Positions 37,401 to 48,900 of a DNA stretch of 64,000 nt are shown here, one piece after another. The stretch spans positions 8,696,151 through 8,760,150 of the forward strand of contig CM029112.1 of assembly GCA_016859345.1 (NCBI GenBank). Reading direction: 5' to 3'. Positions within the stretch are counted from its first letter, which is position 1. Every line of letters begins with the position of its first letter. The DNA is from Istiophorus platypterus (taxonomy: Eukaryota > Chordata > Actinopteri > Istiophoriformes > Istiophoridae). A program made the translations under genes and the position numbers. The notes below the pieces were generated by a model that saw only the letters and a program-made list of their open reading frames with translations, was not told where the DNA came from and searched no databases.

Positions 37401-40400
37401 TTCACAAGTGAAAAATCGAAAAATTAATTGCATGAATAAGAATAATAATTCATTCTGATGAATAAGAATGTGAGTTCAAAATATTAAGAGTTGTTAGGAT
37501 TCTGCTTCTGACTCAAGTTTCAAAGGCACAGATCCACTGAGATTAGTTTCAGCTGGTCAGTGTGAAGTCTGGACAGTGGCCAAAAATAGGTAAAGTTTCT
37601 ATAATTACTAGGCTAAAAACAACATACAGTAATGTATATTTTAGAGATCTTTAGATCTTAAGCCAAAGCATAAAGAACACATGCAGCTTAATCAGTTCTA
37701 CAACAAATAGATTGAATATTTATTCAATAGAGTTCTCTGAGAGGCCTTTAAAAAACAAACTTGGTACCAGGGAAACTGGAGCAAAGGCACACTATATCTC
37801 AACAGTAGGTTACAACCTGTGTAGACTGGAGCACACAAAGAGAACAAGTGAAGTAGAAACTCACCCGTTTTCTCTTTGATCTCACAGAGAACGCTGAAGA
37901 GGGCTGGCTTCATTCTGTGACAGTTCAGGGCATGCTTCCTGTAAGAGAGAAGAGGGAATAAGAGAGGCAGAGAGCGAGGAGGATTACGATAAACAGACCT
38001 CCATCTCAAGTCATTCCATGTCCTCCCCCATAAACAGGTAGTGGAGCTGTATGTATTATGCATACAGCATTTCAAGAGTGTAGTGTAACACAGCATCGCA
38101 GAGCCATGTTGTTTAAAGGCATTTTCAATAGCCAAATGCCATTGTCAGTGCATAAACATCCCTGATGCGTCAATCTGAACCGGCAAGAGTAATGTTGTCA
38201 TTTGGATGCTTTGCACTGTGGGACAGGTAATGATGCCAAACCTCAAGGTCATCATTACTGAACACCAGATTCCAGAGTTAATACACAGTAATCAAATTTC
38301 TACCTTTTACAGAAAGACTTGTTCCATGAAAGTAGATGGTAAATTGATAGAGAGGATTAGGATTAAGTTGCAATTTTAATGTAATCAGAGACATTCTCTT
38401 TATTGCCAGACAGGCTAATGGCAATTAAAGGAGAAAGGGTAAAACTTCTACAGCTCACCGTAATCAAATCAGAACACCTTAGCAACAAAATTTCCAGCTA
38501 ATACACACCCATGCACCCGCACACACGCATACAACTTGCAGCTTATTAAAACTTGTAAGGCTGGAATGCTTCAGCAAAGCCCCAACCCTAATATGACCCT
38601 AAATGACTTAACATTAATGTCTCTAATGTTCCACCAGTACTAGTACTGACAATACACACCAATTACATCAAAGAGAGGGGTGCAATAGTAGCTGGGCACA
38701 TATGGAATTGCATTTTAGAAATCTGTAATTTTTCATATTTAAAAACATGTGAAAGGCACACTTAAAAAAAAGTGTGACTAAGCATGCAATGCATTATACT
38801 ATCTCCTGTTCCATTAGAAAACTTGAGATTGTAAGAGCAGTCTTATTAAACTCTATAGTAACTGTGTGGCTAGAGTTTGCAGTGCTTTGTAATATTGTAT
38901 TATCTTGTAAAAATTCTTCTGTAATTCTGTTCAACCTCTGTATTTTAAATGACTGGTCCTACAGATAAAGGAAATGCAAATATTTGGATGTGTTATATTG
39001 CTATCATTAAAAAAAAAAAAAATCACACCAGAAATAATTTATATCATAAGTGGGTTTCAGTGGCAACAACTTTGATAGGTAGTTGGAAAAATGAAACACA
39101 GATAATTTTTAGGTGAAAACAAAACCAGCATGAGGCCTCCGATCACGAGAAGCATGAATTGGAAAAGATGAAACAAGAAAAACCTACAGATGACACTGAA
39201 ATAAAGTATTCTTCTTCCAAATAACATCACCAACAACACATTAAGAACAACCACAGATGAATATGATTTGGCTACACCTGACCTCAACACCAATTCCAGT
39301 TGTGAATATCCATTGCATATTAAATGAGGGAACTAAGGTGTACTAACAAATCGTACGCCTAAAGTATATGGCACCAACGACTGCCTTTCTGTGAGATTAT
39401 TGAGGCAGTATGATAAAAAGAGTTATGTGTCTAACATTAAATGTCATTTTGTCCACCAATTCTGTCACTGCTGGATTTGAGTTGGGGGGAGGGCTGCCTT
39501 CAGCATGGAGGGGTATGAGCAGGAGGGGGAGAAGGAGGTGCTCATGCGGTCCTGTACTGACCTGTGCTGGAAGTTGAGTGGCAGGCCACCCCCTGCCATG
39601 CCCCCCCCTGCTCTCCCTCCCTCTGTGGGGTCGTCTGATCCACCCCAATGCGCCGGCGATTCCTCTGGCCAGCATCTGAACATATGGCAACAGGGTGAGA
39701 GGATGAGGGCGGATGGTGCGCAGGAAGTGTACTCCGCAACACCGAGTTCATGCGCTGCCCTGACCACTCCCCATCCCAACACACTGCCACCCTGCACGAC
39801 AAGGGCGTCATGCTCACATGTGAGCCACCTCAAACATTAATTTTTAGATCATGACCAAGGAAAAGATTAATATGTGGGTGACAGACCTGATCAGCATTGT
39901 GTATGATGTCAATAAGATGGTACATTTTAGGTTATACCTGCTGCTATATATGAGCAAATGTATTTATAACAACAGGCTGCATTATGTAATAAATCTGGTT
40001 ATGTTTTGACTTTCTACCCTAAGTAAACCTGAGAAGTAAATTAGCAAACATCCAAACAATTGCACACTTAGTGCCAACTAGTGTCAGCTAATGATAAAAA
40101 AAAGATACTGTTCAGAAAATGAATACATTATCATCAAAATTGCCTGATCATATACATACTATGCAAATGGAATCATATGGGCCACACAACTTGTAACAAG
40201 TCCACCAATCTACAGTAGGCTGCATTCTTTTAGCATAAAATCCTGCACACATGGTATGAAGAGGACATGCTCTGAGATGGGAGTTTAGATCAATACAAGC
40301 ATATAGCAAGGACACCTCTGGCACTTCCAAAGCAGCCACACCTTTAATTACTTTTTCAGAATAGCCTATTAACATCTAATAATAGGACTGCTACATAATT

Positions 40401-42173
40401 TCCTACATCGCAATGGACCCTTTATATCTAAATAATTGTAATCAACATTATTTGATTAACCATTGTAAAACCCATTGTAAATGGTCAGCACAAATCATGA
40501 AGGTAAAGGAAAAAAGACTGGAAGACGACAATAAATATCGTACTGCAAGGAATGTTCCAAAGCAAATATATTTGCATTTTTCCATGAAGTAAGAATTGAC
40601 TAAGTCCTCAAACTTGTACTGAAGAAAATGTAATATCCCAACGTTCATAGGCTGCTGGTATAGCATCAACCCTCCCCCTCACCACCATCTCATTAATAGA
40701 AACTCGATTTGAGGACAGCTGCACTCGGTACACATTATAGGAGAATTGATTGCACCCAGCACACAATGAAAAGGATGAACACCAGGGAGGGAGGGAGTGA
40801 AAGAGGAGTGAATTAATTAAGAGAACCAGGTGGTCAAATGTTGGGTGGAAAATCACTAGCTAATGACACATCACACTGTGGCCACAGTCTTGCAGTGGAC
40901 GGTTGTCTATTGTTGAAATACTGACGCTTCATCTGAAACTGACCTTATGCTCCTTGAGCCACATGGCAAATGAGTGCGAATCAGTCGCTAACTGCAGTGT
41001 ATACACCCTACAACAAGGATTCGTAAAAGCACCTCAAACACAAACATTAGGTGACGAGTGATATGAATGAGCGATTGCTGTCATCACAGCCAGCACTGGG
41101 CTAATACGTGAGACAATTGAGCAATCCTTACCCTTTACCTTAATCTATCCCCATCATTTGCATTTCAATGACTAATGTTATTGACACCCCTTGGATGCAG
41201 AGCGGCATTTCAGATACATGTTATAATTAGGCAAATCTAATTTGGCACAGTCTGGTTAGTAATATGTAGAAGCTTTGGCGACATGACCAGGGGATCTAAT
41301 TCCTATCAGATAGATGTGACTAGTAAAACATTGCAAAACATGCACTATCTTAAAAAGCACTTTGTTTTTTGTTGACATGGTTCTTAATTGTTTTTGTATT
41401 CATGGTTGCAAACGCGAAGTTGGCGTCCCTAACTTTATATTACCCTATGAAGCCAATAGGAAGGTATCAAAAAGCCATCTCGAAATATATAAAGTGTGTT
41501 TTCTTTATGCGGGGCTTAACTAAACTATTTTGTCAATCCAAAAGCAGCTAACGCTGTGGTGTAGGGGAAAAAGGGGGTTATGTGCATTTCGCACGGCCAC
41601 ATTTGCCACAAACTCGGTAGGAAGTTTGAACCGTGTATTGTTGACACTTCGCAGATAAACCAAATAAGATTAACATTATCGCAGGACCCCAAACCAAGAG
41701 GATACGTTTTCAATTACAGTTTGCGGCGAAGCACGGTCTGAATTAACAAAGAGCCTTCTTTTAAAGTACAACAACACTAACGTGGGGTGTCCCGAGTTAT
41801 TCGGTAACTAAACGCGAGGTTATTCGGTTTGGTAGCGAACTGCGATGTAACGTGGAGTTGCATTAATGTTGTAATTACGCGTAAACTTACGTGACGGTTT
41901 CATTGAGCCCTAAAAGCAAAAGTAAGACACATACAGCGCACTTTAGCTTAGCTATCATGTGTGGAAAATGGCTCTCCGCCTGTCTTACCTGGCCTGTGCT
42001 TCGTCCAGGCTTTCGTCGGTGATGGCCATTATTTGCTGTAGGATATCCCCTATGTCTTGCTGAGGCTGACCGAGGGACTGCTGTTTCCTGACCGAGTCCG
42101 GGTCGCCGACATCGGCTTGCGGTAGTCCACCGAGTCCGGTGAGACCCGTCATCATCCTGGTCTGGTCATCCAT
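16035..42173 (-). CDS. pbx4: PBX-family TALE homeodomain transcription factor, PBX4-type
   Basis: DNA-binding cofactor of HOX and MEIS proteins. Nine coding exons (high to low): 41989-42173, 37865-37938, 23265-23509, 22292-22482, 21984-22119, 21529-21685, 18518-18621, 17359-17445, 16035-16124. All borders are GT/AG, phases agree and the sum is 422 codons plus stop. Domains: PBC-A/PBC-B across about residues 38-231 (QDIGDILQQIM, KHALNCHRMKPALF, RTRPISPKEIERM); a 10-alanine run at 125-134; TALE homeodomain about 231-293 with the three-residue loop insertion near SNPYPSEEAKEEL and recognition helix VSNWFGNKRIRYKK. The C-terminus ends GSVHSDTSN like PBX1. The exon at 18518 (GDAYLGLHSLNG) corresponds to the one skipped in PBX1b. 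Start: first ATG of the PBX N-terminus (MDDQTRMM). Assigned to PBX4 by linkage to lpar2 and atp13a1; sequence alone says PBX1/3/4. Confidence 0.93.
16125..17358 (-). other. pbx4 intron 8
   Basis: 1.2 kb, AT-rich; no feature recognised. Confidence 0.8.
17446..18517 (-). other. pbx4 intron 7 with a short perfect-stem hairpin
   Basis: About 1.1 kb. The only structure I see is an inverted repeat at 18306-18339 (CCCTTC / GAAGGG and TGCTC / GAGCA around an 8-base loop). Confidence 0.75.
18622..21528 (-). other. pbx4 intron 6, hosting a Tc1/mariner relic
   Basis: 2.9 kb intron. The left two-thirds is AT-rich and featureless; 20475-21157 is the decayed transposon described separately. Confidence 0.85.
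20475..21157 (+). mobile_element. Decayed, internally deleted Tc1/mariner-family DNA transposon
   Basis: The left end (CACTGGGCACCTTGTTAGGA) and right end (reverse complement ACGCACCAAGTACTTTATTG) are recognisable terminal inverted repeats of the common fish Tc1-like element whose ends read about CACTTTATTAGGTACACC. Inside, stretches such as GTTGGTGCCAGACGG, GAAACTGCTGATCT, GTCAGAGGAGAATGGCCAGA and GGCTATAACAGCA... correspond, with many changes, to the transposase N-terminal region of that family. After about 21100 (GATGAATCTCGATTTGG, near the first catalytic Asp region) the remaining transposase is missing. No long ORF survives, so it is inactive. Target-site TA duplications are not clear. 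Confidence 0.8.
22483..23264 (-). other. pbx4 intron 3 with (TAAA)n repeat
   Basis: Short intron holding a G run at about 22500 and an imperfect TAAA microsatellite at 22629-22710. Nothing else recognised. Confidence 0.8.
22629..22710. repeat. (TAAA)n microsatellite
   Basis: About 80 bases of TAAA units with A-run interruptions at both ends, in pbx4 intron 3. Confidence 0.95.
24032..24069. repeat. CT/CA dinucleotide repeat
   Basis: A CT run followed directly by about 12 CA units. Confidence 0.9.
25940..26060. promoter_or_regulatory. Candidate intronic regulatory block
   Basis: Mixed-composition sequence with clustered homeodomain-type cores (CCTAATTACTCC, CCAATTAAGC) beside low-complexity DNA. 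Inferred only from composition and motif density. Confidence 0.25.
26990..27060. repeat. Purine-rich GA/GGA tract
   Basis: Almost uninterrupted purine strand of GAGA, GGAAAA and GAGAGA units. It could adopt triplex DNA in vitro; no gene association beyond the pbx4 intron. Confidence 0.8.
28401..28470. repeat. Compound CA / GCACA repeat
   Basis: About 16 pure CA units followed by imperfect CACGCA/CATGCA units; alternating purine-pyrimidine sequence. Confidence 0.9.
30170..30320. promoter_or_regulatory. Candidate intronic regulatory block
   Basis: Contains CTCATTAGCACAG, GTCGTTAATTTGC, ATGCAAATTAG (octamer/POU-like) and GGCAATTAAGCG within 150 bases, a density of homeodomain and POU cores typical of developmental enhancers. 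No conservation data. Confidence 0.3.
30920..31090. promoter_or_regulatory. Candidate intronic regulatory block
   Basis: Several TAATTA/TTAATT cores (TGTAATTAATCC, CTTAATTAGTCAGG, CTTTAATTAAAG) with GGATTA-type OTX/PITX sites either side of a C run. Inferred from motif clustering only. Confidence 0.3.
32152..32171. repeat. (CA)n microsatellite
   Basis: Ten CA units following a C run. Confidence 0.85.
36840..36970. promoter_or_regulatory. Candidate intronic regulatory block
   Basis: Contains TTAGATTAATTTTATG (OTX/homeodomain plus a HOX-like TTTATG) and ATGAATAAG/TTTGCATAG (POU-like) in about 130 bases of non-repetitive sequence, close to exon 2. Inference only. Confidence 0.25.
37939..41988 (-). 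other. pbx4 intron 1 (4 kb) with an internal GC-rich patch
   Basis: AT-rich apart from 39480-39800, which is GC-rich and therefore open in several frames on both strands. None of those reading frames resembles a known protein. The rest is unremarkable. Confidence 0.75.
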
Positions 42174-43220
42174 ACTTTCAAAGAAAACTCGCCGTTTTCC
42201 CCAGTCGAAGAATACACACAAATAGCTAGCCTGTTAGCTAGCCAGCAAAGTATCTTCTACGACAAATCATACAACGTTTCTCACCGTGCCCGACAGCGAC
42301 GATTAGCAAATGGTTAAGGATAGCTGTCATAAAACAAATCGTACGCTTTACATTCGCTTGTGGGTTTTTTTTTTACCCACCCCCAAGTCAATAAACGCGG
42401 GCCAGGCTAACGTTAGCTTACCACCGACTGAAAAAGCAGCTAGGTTAGTAGCCGTAGCCCAGCGAAAAAGCAGCAGCGGGGACACACATGCACGGACCGT
42501 GTGAGCTTGCCAACAGCGCCTCGCACATTTTCGGGGAAGAAGAAAAAAAAATATATATATTTATATATATATATATAAAATTCGGGGGAAAAAAATTACA
42601 GCAACAGACGAGCGACCTTTGTCCAAAAAAAAAATAAAATAAAACTCACCGAATCAAACCTTTAAAAAAAAAAGGGGGGGGAATGAGACGAAGAATCGCA
42701 ACGACGAGGCTTTCGTGCCGCCTGGCTCCCGATCGGAGACCTGCTACCAAAACACACCACGGTCTGCCATTGTTGTTGACGTCGAGCGAGTGAGTGTGTG
42801 TGTGTCTGAGTGTGTGTCTGTGAGTGTGTGAGTGTGTGTGTTTGGGGGGGGGGGGCACGTTCTGGTCTGCGCGAGCCGCGTGCGTCGGCGTTGACCATTG
42901 AACCCGCGACGCCTTCGGAGCGCGAGCCCGCGGGTGGGTCGATCGGTATTATAGAAAAAAAAAATAAGAAGAAGACGCGCAGGTGGACGCGTTTCAGGTA
43001 TCGGACGCAAATAGATGTTTACGACGGTGCATCGGGTGGTTTTTTGTTTTGTTTTTGTTAAACGTTCAAGACACTATAAGTGCGTTCGTCGTCCAGGTGA
43101 GCGGATCCTCGCCGTGTTACGTCTTTACGGGCGGATGGGGCCCTTTACGTCATCGGCGTCTCTGGTCTTATTAGAAAGCGGTGTGAAGCTGTGGTCGTCG
43201 GGGTCGCTCTCCTAAAAAAA
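42174..43220 (-). promoter_or_regulatory. pbx4: pbx4 5'UTR and CpG-rich promoter region
   Basis: Sequence upstream of the pbx4 ATG is rich in CpG, most strongly 42670-43200, with interspersed A/T runs, an AT repeat (42550-42577) and a TG-rich stretch (42790-42842). Transcription start not identifiable; I infer promoter function from position and composition. Confidence 0.55.
42550..42577. repeat. Short AT-rich alternating repeat
   Basis: ATATAT units with a single TTT interruption in the pbx4 5' region. Confidence 0.8.
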
Positions 43221-45464
43221 AAAGTTTTGAGAGGAAGGCCCCTCCGACCTTTTACGGGACTGGGGTGGTGTGCCGCTTGAGCTCGTAACGAGATGTGCAT
43301 TAAAAACATCAAACATCAGAACACGTTGTGTAATAATAATAATAACTAATGCACGTGTTTTTAAAAATTTGTCTGAGCAAAGCTTCTTGACTCCAAGAAA
43401 CCCAAACAACCTGTCCCTGCTCATAAGTAAGTGTTTTGACTGGAAGAAAGAGGAGTATCGGGACTAATTTGGTCTCTGTTACTTAAGCATCATTTCATAA
43501 GTTGTGCCTGAAAACCAAAGCACAGATATACATCTATGTAGATGCACTGCGGCCATATCAAGAGCGATATGCAATCTCAGAGCAGAAAAGTCCAACCTAA
43601 GAATATCATTCCATCCTAAACCCCTGATGAATGAAACATCCCATCAGTTTTCAGTATGAAAATGTTGACAGCACAGATTGAAAACAAGTGCTCTTGTTTT
43701 TTGCAAACTGGGCAATTCTGCTGTAGTTTATCACTCAGATCAGAGACACAGCTTTCCAAGACGAATGGCTGGCTGAATGGATGTGGAGGAGAGCTGCAGC
43801 CAGCCTTGCTGTACTGAGAAGAGATGATGGGTGTGCATGAGGGAGTAGGACCAAACTGGCAGTGGTTTATGCTGACTCTCCACATATCCATCTACTACAA
43901 TCTGTAGCTAATCAATCTAAAGTTAGAGACAACAAGAATAGAAAATACAGTAAACATAAACGGTAATTGCTCTTTGCATGTGCATATGGTACAAGTCACA
44001 GTTCAAGCATCTTGGGTGTTCTAATAAGCATTGGATTTTAACCCTTCAAAAAGTTGTCCCCTCAACCAAACCTCCATTCTTATAAACTTTTGGATTAAAA
44101 TAGATAGCCAACATACAAATAATTTACATATATAATTGGAAAAAGAACCCTCCCTTTTTTTTAATTAGTCTACAAAAAAGGAGCCCAAAGAACCTCATCA
44201 CACCACAGGCATCTTCATCCAAATATACATTGCTTTTAAAGCAAACGCTTAAATGACTTCTAACATAACATTTACTGGGGCCATTGAGGTTGCCAGAAGC
44301 AACACTTTGTCATACAATTTTAAGTGAGTAGCTGCAGGGATTACCATCTAACCCTAAAGTCAGTGTCGATCACTGTCAAGAGAGACTTCCCTTGAAAGTA
44401 AAAAGTCTATGTCAGTGGCTTTGTAAACTTCTTCATTTTATTGTTGGTGATTCATTTGAGGATCATTTCTGTGAAACCTCTATTCATTTGGATGCTAAAG
44501 CTGCCCTCCTCTCACCCCACAAGCATCAAGCCTCATTTTCATCTAAATAAGAATCGATCTCTCCTGCTGTGCACCATCCTCCCTTACTCACAACTCTCAC
44601 GGTCACAACCCCACTTGTCTTCTCTTTGCTTGTCCCCATGCTCTTTAGTCACTCCCTTGAATACAATCACAAGGAAAATACACCAATGCTCCATGCTGGA
44701 GATCATAACTGCAGAGCACAGAAAGCCATTCACTCTTATTTACTCTTGGCAGTGAAGGAAAAGGATTTTCTTCCTACTGTGATCATCAGAGAAACAAATT
44801 AAGTATGAACATTAATGAATGAATGGGTCCAAGAGATAAGAGTGATAGTGAACAAAGCTTTGACTGACTGGTACAATGTCAAAGCTTCGTTCTGCATCAG
44901 TGACCCAGCCAAATGCAAGAGATGGGGGTGAGTCACTGTGGGGGAGGGGCCTCCTCCTGAATGGTCAGGGGACACAGATGAAGTGAAATAGATGCAGCAC
45001 CAAAAAGAGTAAATGTGACTGAGGATGAGCATGTAAAAATGACTACACATAAACTAAAGACTGTAGGCAAACTACAGACTAGAATCCTTATGTATCCAAA
45101 CTCTCTTGTTTTGCTCACAGCTTCATAATCTTTTCAAGTAATGCGTCCCTGCTGTACAAGTCAATTCCGATTGGAAAACTGGCAAATTTGTCTATGGGTT
45201 CAATGAAATGTCTATTATAATTACACCATTTATAGTAATGTTAACTCTGCATTCTCACTGCAATTGATTTTGATTAAAGTTATAAGATATTAGCAATCAA
45301 ACAGCCTAAAAAGACACTTCACATACATCCCATGACTTAAAAATGTAAAGTCCTATTTAATTTAAAATCAGTTTTGGCTTCTGATAGTCATGACATTTGA
45401 AAATTCAAGACGAAAGATCACTCAGAACAGGCTATTAGTTCAAAGAGGTTTTTTTCCCTCAGTC
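43221..45464. other. pbx4-dsn1 intergenic region
   Basis: AT-rich; no coding exon, transposon or RNA gene recognised. Confidence 0.65.
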
Positions 45465-45470
45465 TTTATT
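45465..45470 (-). terminator. dsn1: Likely dsn1 polyadenylation signal
   Basis: Minus-strand AATAAA about 440 bases after the dsn1 stop codon, giving a short 3'UTR of normal length. Confidence 0.5.
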
Positions 45471-45672
45471 TTATGATGACCAATAATCTTGTCTTACAGA
45501 ATGTTGGCAAAGTTTTCTGAAACATTTGACTATTTCTTAATTTCTGACAGTTAGCAGTCTAGTCCTAACAATTTTAGGCTTTAAAAGGTGAAAATGCACC
45601 TAATGGAGGTTCAACGAAAAAAATCCACTCTAGCTATTTACCAAGCTTGTCATAAGTTTGTAAAGCCAACTA

Positions 45673-45704
45673 CTGCCACCCGCTGGTCATGTACATGGAT
45701 TACC
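45673..45704 (-). promoter_or_regulatory. CTCF-type site, minus orientation, in dsn1 3'UTR
   Basis: Minus-strand core CCAGCGGGTGGCAG (45673-45686) with GGTAATCCA at the 18-base upstream offset. It faces the plus-oriented cluster at 6.8-8.15 kb, about 37.5 kb away. Confidence 0.45.
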
Positions 45705-45911
45705 TGAGCTAGCTCTATTACCAGTCCTGCTGCTGACTTGAATGGTTGTAATTGTCACAGAAAACAAAAAAAGCAAAGAAATCACATGTTCCTTAATCAC
45801 ATAACAGCAAAATTACCAGAGAGTACACATATATAATATCATAAACACATCATTAAAGAGCCATGCTCCGTTAGAGGATTGAAAGCTTGTGTTTGCCTCT
45901 TGCCAGAGTGA

Positions 45912-48900
45912 CTATGTTGTGGAGGATAAAGGTGCAGCCATGAGGTTTCTGATTGGGTCAGGTGAAAGATCCTGGAATCCCGCATCTGCCGCTAGTAGGA
46001 AAAAGTATCCAGATTAAATGTTAAATTGCCAGAACATTGATGAAAGTACCGAAAAATATTCTACAGAAAAGATGAAAGACAAATTAAATCCTTACCCAAT
46101 CGGCTACTGGTCTCTTTCACCAATAACTGTGACTGCTCCTTAATGGACAGAAGCTCCCTAACCATCTTACACTGAGTGTCCATCTGGTAAAGCAGATCAA
46201 GATAAGTTCAATACAGATGTTAACTGTTTTGCAACAGGTAAGAGGACTTCATACTTAGAAACTTCATGATTACAACCATTAAATACTTGCTACTTTTTAT
46301 TATAGTAAATACTCATGACAAAAAAACAATGAGTTATAGATTTAAAAAAAAAAAGTATAGTTAGTATTATATATATTGCTAAACTTCAGCTGGAGGATGT
46401 GAATGTGGGAAATCAACTTTTTTCAAACATAGCCACACCACAAATAAAAACAAATACAAGAATCTCTTGTGTGGGGAAAAAAAATATCTTGTTGGCCTAA
46501 AATACTGTTTTAGTGGGACACTAATTACTCATAGCAAGACAGTGTGGAAAAAAATTGATTCTCAGTCACTTTGTAACACTGAACATGTTACAGCACTGGA
46601 ACTAAAGCTACTACAGCTGAGGAGTATAGATGTTGCGCTAGTTATGTTCCCATGTTGAAACTGTTAACCTATGTAACAAAGTGAATATGATCAGAGATTG
46701 AATCTGAATGTACTGTTTACTTTATTGGCACTGGTGCCCAAGAGTATTGAGAGCCAAAAACTTGATAAACATTTCTGAACTGCAGAGGAAAGACAATGCC
46801 TTCCAACTTCTTGTGAACAGCTTTTAAACTGATCATAAGACAGTAGCATCTGGTTTTTGTTTAATTACTCTCACTCTCAAGCAGCACCTCCTTCATTTCT
46901 TTTGTGCCAGCTTTAGTAGTTTACCATACAGCACCATGAAGATGGTATATAAAAACATTTTAATTAAAACAGTACAGATTTTAGCTTTTGCTAAAATAAT
47001 CAACCATTCCTGTTATTGTTAAATTTATGGGGTTTTTTTTACGAGTGACAGAAAATCTAATTTCAAACGTACAATTATTGCTATAGTTTGAAGCATCGGC
47101 TGTTGTCTGCTGAGAAGACCATGGTAGTCAGGTTTGCTCTGTATAAAAAGGTACTGTGAGGACTGGGCCATGCATGTAGAGTCTAACGATATGCCTTTCT
47201 GCGGGACCTGCTCCAATTTCCTGAAACAAATTGAAAACACATTATTGTTACAAAAGTGGAAAAGAAAATGTTGACACACTAACTTAATATTGCTAGTTTT
47301 CCTCAGTGACACACGCTTACCTTTTCAATTCCTCTGCATTACTGCGGTATTTTTTCAACAGTGCCTCCCAAGATTCACTTTCACCCTGGAGCCTAAAGCA
47401 CAGCACAGTCCAGTAACAAAAAACAATGTAATAAAAAGTAATAAATCACAACATCTATGTTTTTTTAGTTTAAATGCATGTTTTGCATGAATACTTTGTG
47501 TGTACAAGTGACATTAAGAACAGTATGCCTGTTGATGGCTTTGTGGACTTTTTCCATGGCTCTCTGCACTGCAGGATCACAAGAACTGAAAGCAAATAAC
47601 AAGCAAAAATGCGGAGTAAAATATCAACATGTAGGCAAAAACAAACAAATAAGAATCACAATACATTCAAAGCAGCGAATAAAAGAATTATAATACCTGG
47701 TTGCACTAGCAGGGAGTCGATGACCCTGTGGTTCACTTTGTATGATTTTGGCCAAATAACCCCATTCTTTCTGTATGTGTTCAACTGTACAACAGAGGAC
47801 CCAGACAAAAAATAACTTTTAACTGAATATTTCTATGAAAATTTTCATGAAATGTGTGGGACATATCAAACAAAATAGTGCAACACTAACCTTGCTTTTG
47901 AAAACAATCCAGTGAGGTTTTCGGCACTGACTGGAGGGAATTTTGAGTTCTTTCAATTGCCAGCTAGAGACAAGGTAGCAGCAATTAGACCATTAGGGAT
48001 TTTAGTTGATAAGAAATAACTGTGTGCACAGCTCTAAAATGATGTAAATAAGAACCTTACAGTCTACTCATTATGGCTAAAGCATTCTTCTAATGAGTAC
48101 TTCAATAGGTAATCTTATGTACAGGAATTAGTCACTCTTGAATAAAACCATAACATTTGTGGTCTCAAAAGTTTTGAATTTAAATTTCAGCAAATCTCAC
48201 TTTCTTTTTGTAACACAGCTTTTATAACAACATAAAATCTTTAGCTATTAGTTGTAAATCAATAAATTATGGGCTTTTTAAATGTTTAACTGTTGTCAGT
48301 ACCAGAGCCCATGGCCATTTATTTTTTAAACGCCAACTTTATTCCACATAGCCGATACCCCGTGACATGGAATATAACCTACCGTGCCTGCTAATTTCTT
48401 TTTTCTCATTTTTTTAAGTTAGGTTTGTCCAAATTAATTCACCTCCATAATTATGACCCCCTCCACACTCACCTTCATTGAAGCCTCCATCAATTTTTCG
48501 AGCCTCTCTTGCTGTGACAAGGCTGTACTTATGCTCCTGCACAAAACTATGATAAACATATAAATAGGTATTTTTAATCACAAAGACAAAAAAATATCCT
48601 ATGACCAATCACTTATTGCTCACAAGGGACGAGACAGGAGGACATCTCACCCTGATAAGGATTGGGGAGAGCGGGGAGAGAGCGTCGGGTTATGGTGGCT
48701 CTCCTCCAAGATTTCCTCCGTGCAGCGGGGCTGATAGAGGATCCCTCCGTGTTTTCTGTCTGCATCTCTTGTTTGTCTATTTCAGAATGAACTTCTCCTG
48801 TATCTGGCGCCTGCATGGTGGGTGACGGGGGGTCGGTACGGGGGGATTTGTTTGGTGGTGCTGCGCCGGGGATTGTGGAGGAGCATCTTTTTGATGTCTG

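Larger units (their letters stand above)
23510..37864 (-). other. pbx4 intron 2 (14.4 kb)
   Basis: The largest intron in the window. It contains microsatellites (CT/CA 24032-24069; purine-rich GA 26990-27060; CA 28401-28470; CA 32152-32171; GT-rich 33178-33222), C- and G-runs, and several AATTA/TTAATT-rich blocks of mixed composition that look like candidate conserved regulatory elements (25940-26060, 30170-30320, 30920-31090, 36840-36970). No exon-like ORF was found on either strand. Confidence 0.75.

Noticed and set aside
39505..39840. 111-codon plus-strand ORF and overlapping minus-strand ORFs of 91-122 codons
   Set aside because: All open because of GC-rich composition; none resembles a known protein, and three overlapping frames cannot all be coding. 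Kept only as a composition finding.
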